From the NCBI GenBank assembly GCA_022826865.1, contig JAJDUC010000012.1, positions 1 through 45,301 on the forward strand: a DNA stretch of 45,301 nt, given 5' to 3'. Below are positions 1 through 8,817 of the stretch, piece by piece (within the stretch, counting starts at the first letter, position 1; the number at the start of each line of letters is the position of its first letter). The notes under the pieces are model-generated. The model was not told the origin of the DNA and searched no databases. It worked only from the letters and a program-made list of their open reading frames with translations. The position numbers were made by a program, and so were the translations under genes. Source of the DNA: Anaerolineae bacterium. GTDB lineage: Bacteria > Chloroflexota > Anaerolineae > Aggregatilineales > Phototrophicaceae.

Positions 1-137
1 TGTAGGGGCGTCTCGTGAGACGCCCGTTGAAAATGGCCTGCAAATTGCGGGCGTTTCAGCGAAACGCCCCTACAGATTACGAAATGTGAGGCGAAATTGT
101 CATTTGTCAGCGCAATTTCAATTTGATGCGATTGCCC
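1..137 (+). repeat. Family-A hairpin repeat, copy 1 (cut by window edge)
   Basis: A 72-bp core (2-73) starts with GTAGGGGCG and ends with its inverse CGCCCCTAC. Inside are two consecutive hairpins, one with a GCGTCTC stem and one with a GCGTTTC stem. A conserved right arm runs to the end motif TTTGATGCGATTGCCC at about 122-137. The left arm lies outside the window. Two further full cores occur at 3714-3785 and, reversed, at 11908-11979. It sits downstream of folD, where the hairpins could also act on its transcript. Confidence 0.85.
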
Positions 138-151
138 TGGAGGCGAAGGCC

Positions 152-1033
152 TTAGGCGGGCAGGCTGCGCTCGGCCGCTTTCATGGTATTGGACAGCAGC
201 ATGGTAATGGTCATGGGGCCGACGCCGCCGGGCACCTTGGTGATGTATCCGGCCGCAGTCCGCGCCGACTCGAATTCGACATCGCCGACATAACGGTAGC
301 CCTTCTCGCTCTCGGGGTCAGGCACGGAGTTTGAGCCGACATCAATCACGATGGCGCCGGGTTTCAACCAGGCGCCCTTGACGAATTCCGGCCGGCCGAT
401 CGCCGCCACGACGATATCGGCGCGCCCGAGCACATTCGGGAGATCGCGGGTCCGGCTGTGGCAGATGGTCACTGTGGCATTGGCATTGGCCAGCATGAGC
501 GCTACCGGCAGGCCGACGATATTGCTGCGCCCGATTACGGCCGCGCGCGCGCCTTCGATGGCGCGGCCGGTCTCCCGTATCAAGGCCATGACGCCGGTCG
601 GCGTCGCCGGCGTAAAACTCGGCTCGCGCCCGCGCATGCCCAAGCGGCCTAGATTCATCGGATGAATGCCATCGACATCTTTGTTCAGGCTGATTTCGTT
701 CAGCGCCGCCTCTTCGTCGATATGCTCGGGCAGCGGCAACTGAACGAGGATGCCATGAATCGCGGGATCGTTGTTGAAGGCGCGCACGGCGCCTTCAACC
801 TCCCCCTGCGTTGATTCGGTCGGCAAGATACGCGCCTCGGATCGCAGGCCGACGCGATCGCAGGCTCGCCGTTTCATGCGCACGTACATGGCGGATGCGG
901 CATCGTCGCCAACCAGGACCACTCCCAAGCCCGGCGCGCCCCCGGCTTGCGCCGCGTATGCGGCGACCGCTGTCCTGATTTCCTCTTGCATGCGCCGAGC
1001 GACCGGCCGTCCGTCAATGATCTCCGCCGCCAT
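152..1033 (-). CDS. folD: Bifunctional methylenetetrahydrofolate dehydrogenase / methenyltetrahydrofolate cyclohydrolase FolD
   Basis: FolD oxidises 5,10-methylene-THF to 5,10-methenyl-THF with NAD(P)+ and hydrolyses it to 10-formyl-THF in the cytoplasmic one-carbon pool. The 293-aa product has the family's usual length. Catalytic Tyr50 and Lys54 (YVRMK) are visible, followed by the VQLPLP motif, the cofactor-loop motif GRSNIVGLP and the C-terminal PGGVGPMT motif. An in-frame ATG exists 33 bases upstream, but the start at 1033 is preceded by AAGGA at normal spacing and gives the typical N-terminus, so it is preferred. The gene is transcribed alone and divergently from the guanylate kinase-like gene. 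Confidence 0.96.
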   Translation of the reverse strand: MAAEIIDGRPVARRMQEEIRTAVAAYAAQAGGAPGLGVVLVGDDAASAMYVRMKRRACDRVGLRSEARILPTESTQGEVEGAVRAFNNDPAIHGILVQLPLPEHIDEEAALNEISLNKDVDGIHPMNLGRLGMRGREPSFTPATPTGVMALIRETGRAIEGARAAVIGRSNIVGLPVALMLANANATVTICHSRTRDLPNVLGRADIVVAAIGRPEFVKGAWLKPGAIVIDVGSNSVPDPESEKGYRYVGDVEFESARTAAGYITKVPGGVGPMTITMLLSNTMKAAERSLPA

Positions 1034-1182
1034 GTCCGTTTCCTTTTCGCTGCGCCGGCGAGGCAAAGCCCTGGCGCCCTTCCCTCAGCGCTGAACTGCC
1101 TTCGCGGCGTTTTTCTATGGAGAAGGGACCTTCCCCTTGCTACACTGTAGCGAGGAAGGCAATGATTCTAGGATAGCATAGA

Positions 1183-1809
1183 GTGAGCCCAGCGGAAAAA
1201 GAGAGCGGCGTCATCTTTGTGATGATTGGACCGGGCGGCGCGGGCAAGAACGCCATAATGCGGGCGGTTATCGCCGCATCAAGCGAGATCCGCCAATTGG
1301 CGACCGCCACAACCCGCCCCATGCGCGCTGACGAAAAACCGGGCCGTGAACATGTCTTCGTCAGCGAATGCCGCTTTCGAGAGATGATCCATTCCGGACA
1401 GCTCCTGGAATTCCAGGAAGTAACGCCGGGGAAGTATTACGGGATCCCGCGTCAAGCGGTGACGGAGGTCTTGTCCGCTGGCGGCATCCGCATCGCCGAC
1501 ATTGATGTCTTGGGCGCGGAGCGTCTGGCGGCGGCATATCCCGACAATGTGGTGCAGATCTTCGTGACGGCGCCGGGCGCCGATCTCGCCGAGCAATTGG
1601 CGGTACTGCGGCGGCGCATGCGCCAGCGGGCGGACTTGAATACTGATATCAAGCAGCGTCTGGATCGGGCCGAGGCGCTCGAGCTGCCTTATCAAAGCCG
1701 CTGCAACTATGTCGTGGTCAACGACAACCTGGAAGGAGCGATCGCGCGGACGGGCGCGATCATTGCTGATGAATTGCGCAATCGCGGTTTGGGGAGCGGG
1801 GGCTTATGA
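1183..1809 (+). CDS. gmk: Guanylate kinase-like protein (diverged)
   Basis: Guanylate kinase phosphorylates GMP to GDP with ATP. The 208-aa protein has the family layout: a P-loop near residues 16-25, the TTRPMR motif with the GMP-binding lid (KPGREHVFVS), the YYG motif, the central DID motif and the C-terminal VVNDNLEGA segment. Three family positions look unusual. The P-loop reads GGAGKN, with Asn where Ser/Thr normally follows the Lys. The Tyr usual in the GxDY segment is His. The residues after YYG are IP rather than small hydroxyl residues. The GTG start has no ribosome site at normal distance, and a TAGGAT box at 1169-1174 would put the transcript start almost on it, so it may be leaderless. 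It overlaps the next gene by ATGA. Confidence 0.82.
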   Translation: MSPAEKESGVIFVMIGPGGAGKNAIMRAVIAASSEIRQLATATTRPMRADEKPGREHVFVSECRFREMIHSGQLLEFQEVTPGKYYGIPRQAVTEVLSAGGIRIADIDVLGAERLAAAYPDNVVQIFVTAPGADLAEQLAVLRRRMRQRADLNTDIKQRLDRAEALELPYQSRCNYVVVNDNLEGAIARTGAIIADELRNRGLGSGGL

Positions 1810-2909
1810 GCGACCTGTCGGATTATCATGAGGCGCTGGGCGCGCGGCTGGCGCCTGACGGCATTCCACTCGACTATGGCGATATGGCGGCGGAGTTTCA
1901 ATCGGCATTGACGGGCGCTATCCTGCTGGACCGTTCGCATGAGGCGCGCCTCCAGCTGACCGGGCCCGATCGCCTCGAACTGGTCAACCGCATGTCCACC
2001 AACGACCTGGCGCGCCTCGAGGCGGGCGGCGGCCTGGCGACCGTATTCACCAATGCCAACGCGCGAATCCTGTTTCGGGCCGCCTGCCACCAGCGAACGG
2101 AGGGTCTGCTCTTGATCGGCGAGCCGGGCCAGGGCGCGGCCCTGACCAATTACCTGCGGCGCAACATCTTTTTCGGCGACCAGGTCGCGGTTGAAGATCT
2201 CGGCGCCGGCAGCGCTCAGTTTGCGCTGCATGGCCCGGCCGCCGCTGCTGTCATCCATGCGCTTGACAAGCGCTTAAACGATCTTCCGGCTTTTGGCATC
2301 GGAGAAACCCGGGCGCTCGATCAAGAGCTGACAGTCGCGCGCCGCAAAGCAGTCAGCGGATCGCACTGGGCGCTGCTCTGCGCCCGCGAAGGCGCGGGCG
2401 CCCTGCATCGCCGCTTGCTCGAGTTGGGCGCGGCCGCAGGCCTGAGGCCCGCGGGTTCGCTGACCTACAATAGCCTGCGCATCCGCAGCGGTCGTCCAGC
2501 CGGGCGCGAACTCTCGCCGGAATATATCCTGCTCGAGGTCGGTCTTTGGGATGAGGTCAGCTTCAGCAAGGGCTGTTATACAGGCCAGGAGATCATCGCG
2601 CGTATGGAGAGCCGTGAACGGCTGGCCAAGACCATTGTCAAGCTCGCCCTCGCCCGCTTTGTACCGGCGCCGGCTGATGTCTATGCCGATTCAAAAAAGG
2701 TCGGCGTGCTGACCAGCAGCGTCGAGGCCGCTGACGGGCAGTCTTACGCGCTGGCGGTCGTCCGGCTGAACAGCAGTAGCGCGGGGGAGCAATTGACAGT
2801 TGGACCCGGGGCCAGCCCGGCCCGGGTTATTGGCTACGCCGGCGCGCAGCCGCCCTTTCTCCGGCGCGCTGCCGGCGAAGCCCAGGCGCATCCGGGCCTG
2901 CCGTCATAA
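1806..2909 (+). CDS. ygfZ: YgfZ/GcvT-like tetrahydrofolate-binding protein
   Basis: The 367-aa protein belongs to the GcvT-related YgfZ/CAF17 family, folate-binding proteins that help maintain some [4Fe-4S] enzymes. The family signature KGCYTGQE is clear in the second half (about residues 253-260), including its conserved Cys, and is followed by a typical C-terminal barrel. Homology to aminomethyltransferase runs through the N-terminal half (LLDRSHEARLQLTGPDRLELVNRMSTND region, about 38-65). Its ATG overlaps the upstream kinase stop by four bases, so the two are probably translated together. A role in glycine cleavage is less likely because the signature is of the YgfZ type and no gcvH/gcvP is nearby. 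Confidence 0.88.
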   Translation: MSDLSDYHEALGARLAPDGIPLDYGDMAAEFQSALTGAILLDRSHEARLQLTGPDRLELVNRMSTNDLARLEAGGGLATVFTNANARILFRAACHQRTEGLLLIGEPGQGAALTNYLRRNIFFGDQVAVEDLGAGSAQFALHGPAAAAVIHALDKRLNDLPAFGIGETRALDQELTVARRKAVSGSHWALLCAREGAGALHRRLLELGAAAGLRPAGSLTYNSLRIRSGRPAGRELSPEYILLEVGLWDEVSFSKGCYTGQEIIARMESRERLAKTIVKLALARFVPAPADVYADSKKVGVLTSSVEAADGQSYALAVVRLNSSSAGEQLTVGPGASPARVIGYAGAQPPFLRRAAGEAQAHPGLPS

Positions 2910-2912
2910 GCG

Positions 2913-3368
2913 CTAATCCAGGCGCGGTGGCGGCTCATCAAAGAAAAGCGCCCACCAAAGCTCCCAATTCTGAGGTTCGGGAATGGTCGTCTCAAATTCG
3001 AAGAGATCCACGGTTGAGGCGGGAATGGTCGGTGCGACGCCTACGCTCTGCGGCAAGATCAAGACTTCGCCCTCGCGAATCATCTTGCCCTCATCCCGCG
3101 CCCAGTATTCCACATAAGCATCGCTCTTGACATAGACAAGCTCCTGATTGAGGGCTTGTTGATCCGCCAGCAGCGACTTGATTTCGGCGCTGAATTGCAA
3201 ATGGATCCGCCCCAGGTCGCGATCCAACTGAATGCGGCTGCTGAAATTGAGGATCAGGACCAGGCCGATGGCCAAGCCAAACGCCAGCACCAACTGCACA
3301 CTGGTGACATGCCGCCGCCGCGCCGCCCGCCCGCCCTCGCCCAGGCCGGGGCTTCCCGCTTCCGCCAT
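2913..3368 (-). CDS. DivIC/FtsB-like septum formation initiator protein
   Basis: The 151-aa protein has a short basic cytoplasmic N-terminus, one transmembrane segment at about residues 24-43 and then a heptad-like stretch (about 45-80) typical of the FtsB/DivIC/FtsL bitopic division proteins. After the coiled coil comes a YVEYWARDE segment matching the conserved Y-x-E-x-x-AR region of this family. The C-terminal 50 residues are rich in Pro, Glu and Trp and probably lie outside the membrane. These proteins form the FtsQLB-type complex that activates septal wall synthesis. No division genes are adjacent, so the assignment rests on architecture. It converges on the YgfZ-like gene with a 3-bp gap. 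Confidence 0.78.
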   Translation of the reverse strand: MAEAGSPGLGEGGRAARRRHVTSVQLVLAFGLAIGLVLILNFSSRIQLDRDLGRIHLQFSAEIKSLLADQQALNQELVYVKSDAYVEYWARDEGKMIREGEVLILPQSVGVAPTIPASTVDLFEFETTIPEPQNWELWWALFFDEPPPRLD

Positions 3369-3487
3369 CTAACGCTCGCCGATAACTGTCCGTCCTGCAA
3401 GTATCATAATACAGCGCGCGGTATCCGCCACTTGAGCAAGGGGGGAATTTAGGGCACGGAGGATTACGAACTGACCCGAGCGCCGGC

Positions 3488-3516
3488 CCAAAAAAGGACC
3501 CGGCGCATAAGCCGGG
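3488..3516 (-). terminator. Rho-independent terminator after tRNA-Leu
   Basis: On the minus strand, just past the tRNA 3' end, a CCCGGC stem pairs with GCCGGG around a 6-nt loop (3499-3516) and is followed by TCC and a run of about seven T (3490-3496). Confidence 0.85.
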
Positions 3517-3525
3517 GCAAGTCAG

Positions 3526-3609
<84 letters not shown>

Positions 3610-3624
3610 AATCAAGCTGCCGGC

Positions 3625-3652
3625 AGTATAGCGCGCCGCGTCGAATTGTCAA
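3625..3652 (-). promoter_or_regulatory. Promoter of tRNA-Leu
   Basis: On the minus strand TTGACA (3647-3652) and TATACT (3625-3630) are separated by 16 bases, about 16 bases before the mature tRNA. The -35 is perfect and the -10 differs from consensus at one position. Confidence 0.8.
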
Positions 3653-3668
3653 GATGAGGCTTGCATCA

Positions 3669-3849
3669 AAGCAATCACAGCAAAACATTATCCGCCGATG
3701 GCCATGTACAAATGTAGGGGCGTCTCGTGAGACGCGCGTTGAAAATGGCCTACAAATTGTGGGCGTTTCAGCGAAACGCCCCTACAGATTACGAAATATG
3801 AGCAAGAATTGTCATTTACCAGCGCAATTTCAAGTTGGTTCGATTGCCC
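3669..3849 (+). repeat. Family-A hairpin repeat, copy 2
   Basis: The 72-bp core (3714-3785) nearly matches copy 1, with an intact GTAGGGGCG/CGCCCCTAC frame and two hairpins. The right arm ends in a diverged form of the TTTGATGCGATTGCCC motif at about 3834-3849. The left arm begins near 3669 with a diverged inverse of that motif. It fills most of the 364-bp gap between tRNA-Leu and the next gene; the rest of that gap holds only promoter signals. Confidence 0.85.
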
Positions 3850-3884
3850 TGTTCTCCAGAGCGCTGTTTTGGCCAAGGCGCTCA

Positions 3885-3893
3885 TGCTATAAT
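3885..3893 (+). promoter_or_regulatory. Extended -10 promoter for the serine hydrolase gene
   Basis: TGCTATAAT is a perfect extended -10 element. No good -35 is visible. The predicted start near 3900 leaves a leader of about 74 bases before the ATG at 3974. Confidence 0.6.
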
Positions 3894-3973
3894 GCGCCGC
3901 ATTTGCAATTGGGGCTCCGCGAAGGGGACGGCAGCTGCAACGATTGACGGCAGAACTTCTTAAGGTGTGTGAG

Positions 3974-5668
3974 ATGCGCCTCCGGCAATGGCTTTTGCCA
4001 GGCCGCGCGCTGTTTGTGGTCTTGTTGAGCGCAATCTTCAGCTTGACGACCCCGGCGCAGCCGCAAACAGGTGTTTTTGCCGAGGCGATCGGCCAGGCCA
4101 ATCTGCGCGCCCATCACAGCATCGACGCCGCGCTTGTCGGCGAGATCCGCGCCGGCACGCGCTACCCGGTGCTGGGGCGCAGCGCCGGTTTTCCCTGGCT
4201 GCTGCTGGGGGATAGCGATTCCGGGGGAGCCATGGGTTGGGTCTTTGAAGAACTGCTGCTTTTGCATGGCAATGTCAGCGCCGTCCCGATCACGGATATG
4301 AGAATCGACCCGGCCGCGCCAACGCCCCAGGAAAGCAGCGTAGAGGTCCCGGCCCCGAGCGCAATCAAGGCAAACAGCACGGCGACGCCCGGTCAATACG
4401 GCGTCAGCGGCATCGTCACAGGCGAAGTCAATATCCGCTATGGGCCAGGCCTTGATTACGCGCGGGCCGGCGTCGCCCAGGCCGGCGAGCAGTTCGATGT
4501 CACCGGCTACCATACGCTCTATCCCTGGCTGCGCATACGCTATGAACCGGCGTCCGGCGGGCAAGCCTGGATCGCGCGGGATCTGCTGGAGATTCGCGGC
4601 AATATATTCAATACGCCGGCGATTGCGCAGATACGCTTCAGCGTGCCGCCGCTGACGCCGACGCCTGCCGCGATACGCGCCGGCGGCATCCACAGCGGGC
4701 CGACCGTTGCGCTTGGCCCCGGCCTGCGCAACCTGGCGAATGAACTCTGGCGGCTCTTTCTGGAAGCGGGCTTCGATCCGCAGACCAGCCGTTTCGGCGC
4801 TCTGTTTGTGCTGGACTTGGCCAGCGGCGAAGCATTCAGCTTCGGTGATGAATACGCCTTCAGCGGAACGAGCCTGAACAAAGTCGCGATCCTGGCGAGG
4901 CTCTACCAGAGGCTTGACACGCCACCCGCAATCGAAACGGCGACCGATATCCTCAACACCATGATCTGCAGTGAAAACGCCGCCAGCAATCGCCTGCTCA
5001 GCCTCATCGGCGCTGGAAACGCATACATCGGCGCCGAAGCGGTCACGGCCTTCCTGAACGAGATCGGTCTGTCGCGATCATTTTTGACGGCGCCATTCAC
5101 CACCGTCGGCACACCGGAACCGCCCCCGCATCCGGTATCCTTGCCTAACACAGAAGCGAATCAGGACAAGGCGGATCCGGATCTCTCCAATCAATTGACG
5201 GTGGCGGAAATTGGAACGCTGTTGGCCAATCTATACCGCTGCGCCGAGGACGAAGCGGGCGCCTTCTCCGCGACCTACGGCGATGCGATCGCCGGCCGCG
5301 AATGTAGGCAAATGCTGCATGTGATGAGAAACAACACCGTGGATGCCCTGCTCAAATCCGGTGTGCCGGCAGGCACGCGCGTCGCCCACAAGCACGGCTG
5401 GATACCCGATACCCACGGCAACGCCGCGCTCTTTTACACGCCAGGGGGGGATTATGTGGTCGCCATGATGCTCTTCCAGCCGAAGTGGCTGAATTTCCAG
5501 GAATCGCTGCCCTTGTTCAGCGAGGTATCGCGGCGCATTTACAACCACTACAATCCCGATAGTCCTCAGGCGGAGGGCCGCGAATGGCTGATCCCCGATG
5601 TCAATAGCTGCAATTATTTTGGCGATCCCCTGGCGCTGGATTTGCTGCAAACGACTTGGGACGAATGA
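3974..5668 (+). CDS. Exported SH3b-domain protein with class A beta-lactamase-like serine hydrolase domain
   Basis: The 564-aa protein begins with a signal peptide (basic MRLRQW, then a hydrophobic run ending near the TPAQPQ segment). Two bacterial SH3-like repeats follow, at about residues 36-95 and 137-205; the second carries the typical VNIRYGPGLDYA motif. From about residue 250 comes a penicillin-binding/beta-lactamase fold: SLNK gives the S-x-x-K nucleophile motif, SEN stands at the SDN position, and KHG stands at the KTG position. SH3b domains usually bind cell wall, so a wall-associated serine hydrolase is the best call. True beta-lactamase activity is uncertain because SDN and KTG are both altered. 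ATG 3974, preceded by AAGG, is preferred over an upstream TTG. Confidence 0.85.
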   Translation: MRLRQWLLPGRALFVVLLSAIFSLTTPAQPQTGVFAEAIGQANLRAHHSIDAALVGEIRAGTRYPVLGRSAGFPWLLLGDSDSGGAMGWVFEELLLLHGNVSAVPITDMRIDPAAPTPQESSVEVPAPSAIKANSTATPGQYGVSGIVTGEVNIRYGPGLDYARAGVAQAGEQFDVTGYHTLYPWLRIRYEPASGGQAWIARDLLEIRGNIFNTPAIAQIRFSVPPLTPTPAAIRAGGIHSGPTVALGPGLRNLANELWRLFLEAGFDPQTSRFGALFVLDLASGEAFSFGDEYAFSGTSLNKVAILARLYQRLDTPPAIETATDILNTMICSENAASNRLLSLIGAGNAYIGAEAVTAFLNEIGLSRSFLTAPFTTVGTPEPPPHPVSLPNTEANQDKADPDLSNQLTVAEIGTLLANLYRCAEDEAGAFSATYGDAIAGRECRQMLHVMRNNTVDALLKSGVPAGTRVAHKHGWIPDTHGNAALFYTPGGDYVVAMMLFQPKWLNFQESLPLFSEVSRRIYNHYNPDSPQAEGREWLIPDVNSCNYFGDPLALDLLQTTWDE

Positions 5669-5677
5669 GCCCCTGCG

Positions 5678-6715
5678 TCAGCGCAATTTGTAGTGCGCGT
5701 CAGCCGTTTCGCGCAGGCGCTCCGCCGCGGCCTCGGGGCTGATATCGCGTTGCGCTTCCGCCAGCATTTCGTATCCCACCATAAATTTTTTGACGCTTGC
5801 GGAGCGCAGCAAGGGCGGGAAGAAATGGGCGTGCAGCTGCCAATGTGGATTGTCAGATCCGTTGCCGGGCGCGCCATGCCAGCCCATCGAATAGGGAAAA
5901 GATACCTCGAAGAGATTGTCATATTTGACAAGCAGGCGCTTTAAGATGAACGTCAGATCCTGGCGCTGCCGCTCGTCCAGGTCCGGCAGACGCCGCAGCG
6001 GCGCCTTGGGCAGCAGCAAGGTCTCAAAGGGCCAAACCGCCCAAAACGGCGCCACCACCAGCCAGCTATCGTTCTCCACGATGTTGCGTTCCCGGCGCTT
6101 TCCCTCCTCAAACGCATAATCCAGCAGCAGATGGCGGCCCTCACGCTCGTAATATGCGCGTTGCTGCGCATCTTCGCGCGCGGCGATCGAGCCCAGAGCG
6201 TCCGTCGCCCAGATCTGTCCGTGCGGATGCGGGTTGGACGCGCCCATCATGTCGCCTCGGTTTTCAAAGATTTGCACCCAGCGGAAGCGCTGACCCAATT
6301 CCGCCGTCTGCGCCGCCCAAAGATCAACCACCTGGCGAATCTCGCGCGGAGACATTTCGGCCAGGGTTAAGTCGTGTCGGGGCGAAAAGCAGATGACGCG
6401 CGCCTCGCCCGCAACCGACTTCGCTTGAAAAAGCGGGTGGCCGGCGTCGCGGGCCGGCGGCACATCGGGCAAAACAGCCGAGAAGTCATTTACAAAAACG
6501 AAGGTGCTGTCGTAGTCGGGATTGCGCTCGCCATTGGCGCGTCGGTTGCCCGGGCAGAGGTAGCAGTCGGGGTCATAGGACGGGCGCTCGACCGGGGCCG
6601 CCTTCTCGCGTCCGCCTTGCCAGGGGCGCTGCGCGCGTTGTGGCGAGACCAGGATCCACTCGTCGAGCAAGGGGTTGTAACGCCGATGCGGATGGCGACT
6701 TAGCCGGCTGTCCAT
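5678..6715 (-). CDS. galT: Galactose-1-phosphate uridylyltransferase GalT
   Basis: GalT exchanges UDP-glucose and galactose-1-phosphate for glucose-1-phosphate and UDP-galactose in the Leloir pathway. The 345-aa protein has the N-terminal [17 protein letters not shown] segment, the CYLCPGN metal-binding Cys pair (about residues 55-61) and the active-site motif [10 protein letters not shown] (about 160-170), where the middle His carries the uridylyl group. Length is normal for the family. It starts 3 bp after the hydratase gene stop, so the two are probably co-transcribed. No galK or galE is present here. It could serve galactose released by the GH117-containing locus further right, but it is not physically part of it. 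Confidence 0.95.
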   Translation of the reverse strand: MDSRLSRHPHRRYNPLLDEWILVSPQRAQRPWQGGREKAAPVERPSYDPDCYLCPGNRRANGERNPDYDSTFVFVNDFSAVLPDVPPARDAGHPLFQAKSVAGEARVICFSPRHDLTLAEMSPREIRQVVDLWAAQTAELGQRFRWVQIFENRGDMMGASNPHPHGQIWATDALGSIAAREDAQQRAYYEREGRHLLLDYAFEEGKRRERNIVENDSWLVVAPFWAVWPFETLLLPKAPLRRLPDLDERQRQDLTFILKRLLVKYDNLFEVSFPYSMGWHGAPGNGSDNPHWQLHAHFFPPLLRSASVKKFMVGYEMLAEAQRDISPEAAAERLRETADAHYKLR

Positions 6716-6718
6716 TCT

Positions 6719-7603
6719 CTACTCCCGAAGCGTCGCCCGCGCCTGGCTCAAAACAATCGCGCCTCTCTCTTTGGCTATCGTGCGAAAACGCAGAGCGCCG
6801 GGCGCCTCGCGCCAGATCTGCGTAATCAAGGTCTCGCCCGGAAAGACATGCTGCGAAAAGCGAGCGCTGAGCGAGCGCAAGCGGGCGGCTTGATTGTCGC
6901 CGAAGTGCTTCAAGATGGCGCGGGCGGCGAAACCGTATGTGCACAAACCATGCAGTATCGGCCTTTGATATTTGCCGATGGCCGCCATTTCCGGATCCGC
7001 GTGCAGGGGATTGCTATCGCCCGCCAGTCGGTATAGCAGGGCTTGAGTCGGCAGCGTCTTTTCTTCATGGATGATATCGGGCGGTCGGTCGGGCGTATCG
7101 AATCTGACGCTGGAACCGCGCCCGCCGCCATAACCGCCGAGACCGCGAATGAATACGGACCAGCGCGTCCGCGCCAGGCCCTCGCCATTTTCAGCACAGC
7201 TTTTCCCGTCAATCAGCAGCAGCATGCCGCTGCCTTTGTCATGGATGTCGGCGATCTTGAGCGTCGAATTTACGGTCGCGGCAGCCGGCAAGGATTGAAG
7301 GATCTCCAGATGCTGCTCGCCGTGCACCAGCATCATTGGGTTGTAGCGGATGCCGGCGACTTCGCCGCTCATAAAGAGCCGATTCAGACTGCGCGTGAAG
7401 ATGACAGCGAAGGTCGGGAAAACCTGAAATCCGCGACTGCTCAACTCGTAGACGAATTTCAGTTCATCTTGATCAAGCGGATCAGCCGGCGCGCCGATGC
7501 CCAGCGCGTAGAGCGCAGCATCGCGTGCGGTATAGCGGTAACTGGCGCGGGGCAATTCCGCGCCTATCGCCCGGTTGACCGTCTCAAGCAATGCTGGATT
7601 CAT
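6719..7603 (-). CDS. MaoC-like double hot-dog enoyl-CoA hydratase
   Basis: The 294-aa protein resembles the 2-enoyl-CoA hydratase 2 part of multifunctional beta-oxidation proteins. The second half holds the hydratase-2 motif LAGDSNPLHADPEMA followed by RPILHGLCTYG, with the catalytic Asp and His. The first half is a degenerate hot-dog domain. Such enzymes hydrate trans-2-enoyl-CoA to (R)-3-hydroxyacyl-CoA. The frame is open further upstream, but the ATG at 7603 is preceded by AGGAG at six bases and starts a normal N-terminus. It lies between the mal transport genes and galT; a link to sugar use is not evident. Confidence 0.85.
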   Translation of the reverse strand: MNPALLETVNRAIGAELPRASYRYTARDAALYALGIGAPADPLDQDELKFVYELSSRGFQVFPTFAVIFTRSLNRLFMSGEVAGIRYNPMMLVHGEQHLEILQSLPAAATVNSTLKIADIHDKGSGMLLLIDGKSCAENGEGLARTRWSVFIRGLGGYGGGRGSSVRFDTPDRPPDIIHEEKTLPTQALLYRLAGDSNPLHADPEMAAIGKYQRPILHGLCTYGFAARAILKHFGDNQAARLRSLSARFSQHVFPGETLITQIWREAPGALRFRTIAKERGAIVLSQARATLRE

Positions 7604-7707
7604 CGACAGCTCCTGCGATAAGACTCCCGCGCTAAAACTCAGGAGGCAATTCGTATGGCGCGTTCTTCGGCCAAGTGCGCGCGGCATTTCAGCACAATCA
7701 TTATCGC

Positions 7708-8817
7708 TCAGCCTTTGACGGCGCCCTGCGTCAAGCCGCCGACGATTTGGTCTTGCAAACCCAGGTATATCACCAGGCAAGGCAAGGCGCCGATGATAGC
7801 GCCGGCGGCGAACACGCCCCAATCCAGGGCGAAGCTGGCGCTGACATAGCTCCACAAGCCGACCATCAGCGTCCAACTGTCTTTATCGCGCAAGAGGATG
7901 CGCGCCAAAACGAATTCGTTGTAGCTGCCGACGAAGGACAGGATGCCCACCACCACCAACACCGGCCGCACCAGCGGAAAGATCAGCAGCCAATAAGTCT
8001 GCCAGTGATTGGCGCCATCAACCAGCGCCGACTCGTCAATATCGCGCGGCACCGAATCGAAGAAGCCCTTCATCAGCCAGATGTTGATGCCCATTCCGCC
8101 ACCGACATAAACGAGGATTAAGCCGCCGTTGGTATTCAAGCCGAAAAACGGAATATGATTGCCGATCTGCTGCAGCATGAGAAAGATGGCGACCATCGCC
8201 AGCAGATTGGGAAAGACCTGCACCAGCAGGATCAAGACAAGCAAATGGCGCCGGCCGCTAAAGCGGAAGCGCGAGAAGGAATAGGCGCTGAAGGCCGAAA
8301 TCAGCACAACCAGGACGGCCGTAATTGACGCCACCGCCAAAGAATTGAACAGCCAGCGGAGAAAGGGACGGCGCGGCGTGCTGAGAAGGATATCAAAGTT
8401 GATCAGGTAGCTTGAGCTGATGTCGTAGAGCGCTTCGTCCGCCGCAAATGATTCGCCGACCTCGAGCCGAATGTTCCGCACATAACCGTTCTTGGGCGAG
8501 CGCAGTTCTTTTTCGACGCCGTCGATTTCAACCAGCAGAATAAGCTCGGCGCTGCGTTCGACCCGTCTGCCAGCCGGCGAAGCGATTCGCAGCAGGGTTC
8601 CCGCGCCTTCCGCGAATACCGTTCGCGTTTCCGGCAGAGGCGGAATCACCGATTGCGTGACCATCGACTGGCTGGGGTTCAAGGAAGCGGATACGACCCA
8701 GATGACCGGAAATATGGCGAAGATGACAGCGACGACCAAAATAATGAGCTGAACCAGCAATTGCGCATTCTGCGCCGCACTGTAGCGCTTGTGCTTGATC
8801 ACATGACGCTCAGACAT
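7708..8817 (-). CDS. malG: MalG-like sugar ABC permease with inserted barrel-sandwich-like periplasmic domain
   Basis: The 369-aa membrane protein has a first helix at about residues 18-43, five more helices after about 148, and the EAA cytoplasmic loop (ESALVDGANHWQTYWLLIFP) that contacts the ATPase. It is about 70 residues longer than usual MalG proteins. The extra part lies in the first external loop (about 62-140) and reads like a lipoyl/biotinyl-type barrel-sandwich domain: G at 71-73, V-E-I-D at 96-99, SPKNG at 107-111, VGES at 120-123 and a final L-Y-D-I. The Lys that would be lipoylated is Gly here. Its start overlaps the malF end by 8 bp. No malK is nearby. Confidence 0.88.
   Translation of the reverse strand: MSERHVIKHKRYSAAQNAQLLVQLIILVVAVIFAIFPVIWVVSASLNPSQSMVTQSVIPPLPETRTVFAEGAGTLLRIASPAGRRVERSAELILLVEIDGVEKELRSPKNGYVRNIRLEVGESFAADEALYDISSSYLINFDILLSTPRRPFLRWLFNSLAVASITAVLVVLISAFSAYSFSRFRFSGRRHLLVLILLVQVFPNLLAMVAIFLMLQQIGNHIPFFGLNTNGGLILVYVGGGMGINIWLMKGFFDSVPRDIDESALVDGANHWQTYWLLIFPLVRPVLVVVGILSFVGSYNEFVLARILLRDKDSWTLMVGLWSYVSASFALDWGVFAAGAIIGALPCLVIYLGLQDQIVGGLTQGAVKG

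Noticed and set aside
3974..5668. A beta-lactamase resistance gene
   Set aside because: SDN and KTG are replaced by SEN and KHG and two SH3b domains precede the domain, which fits a wall-associated serine hydrolase better than a resistance enzyme.
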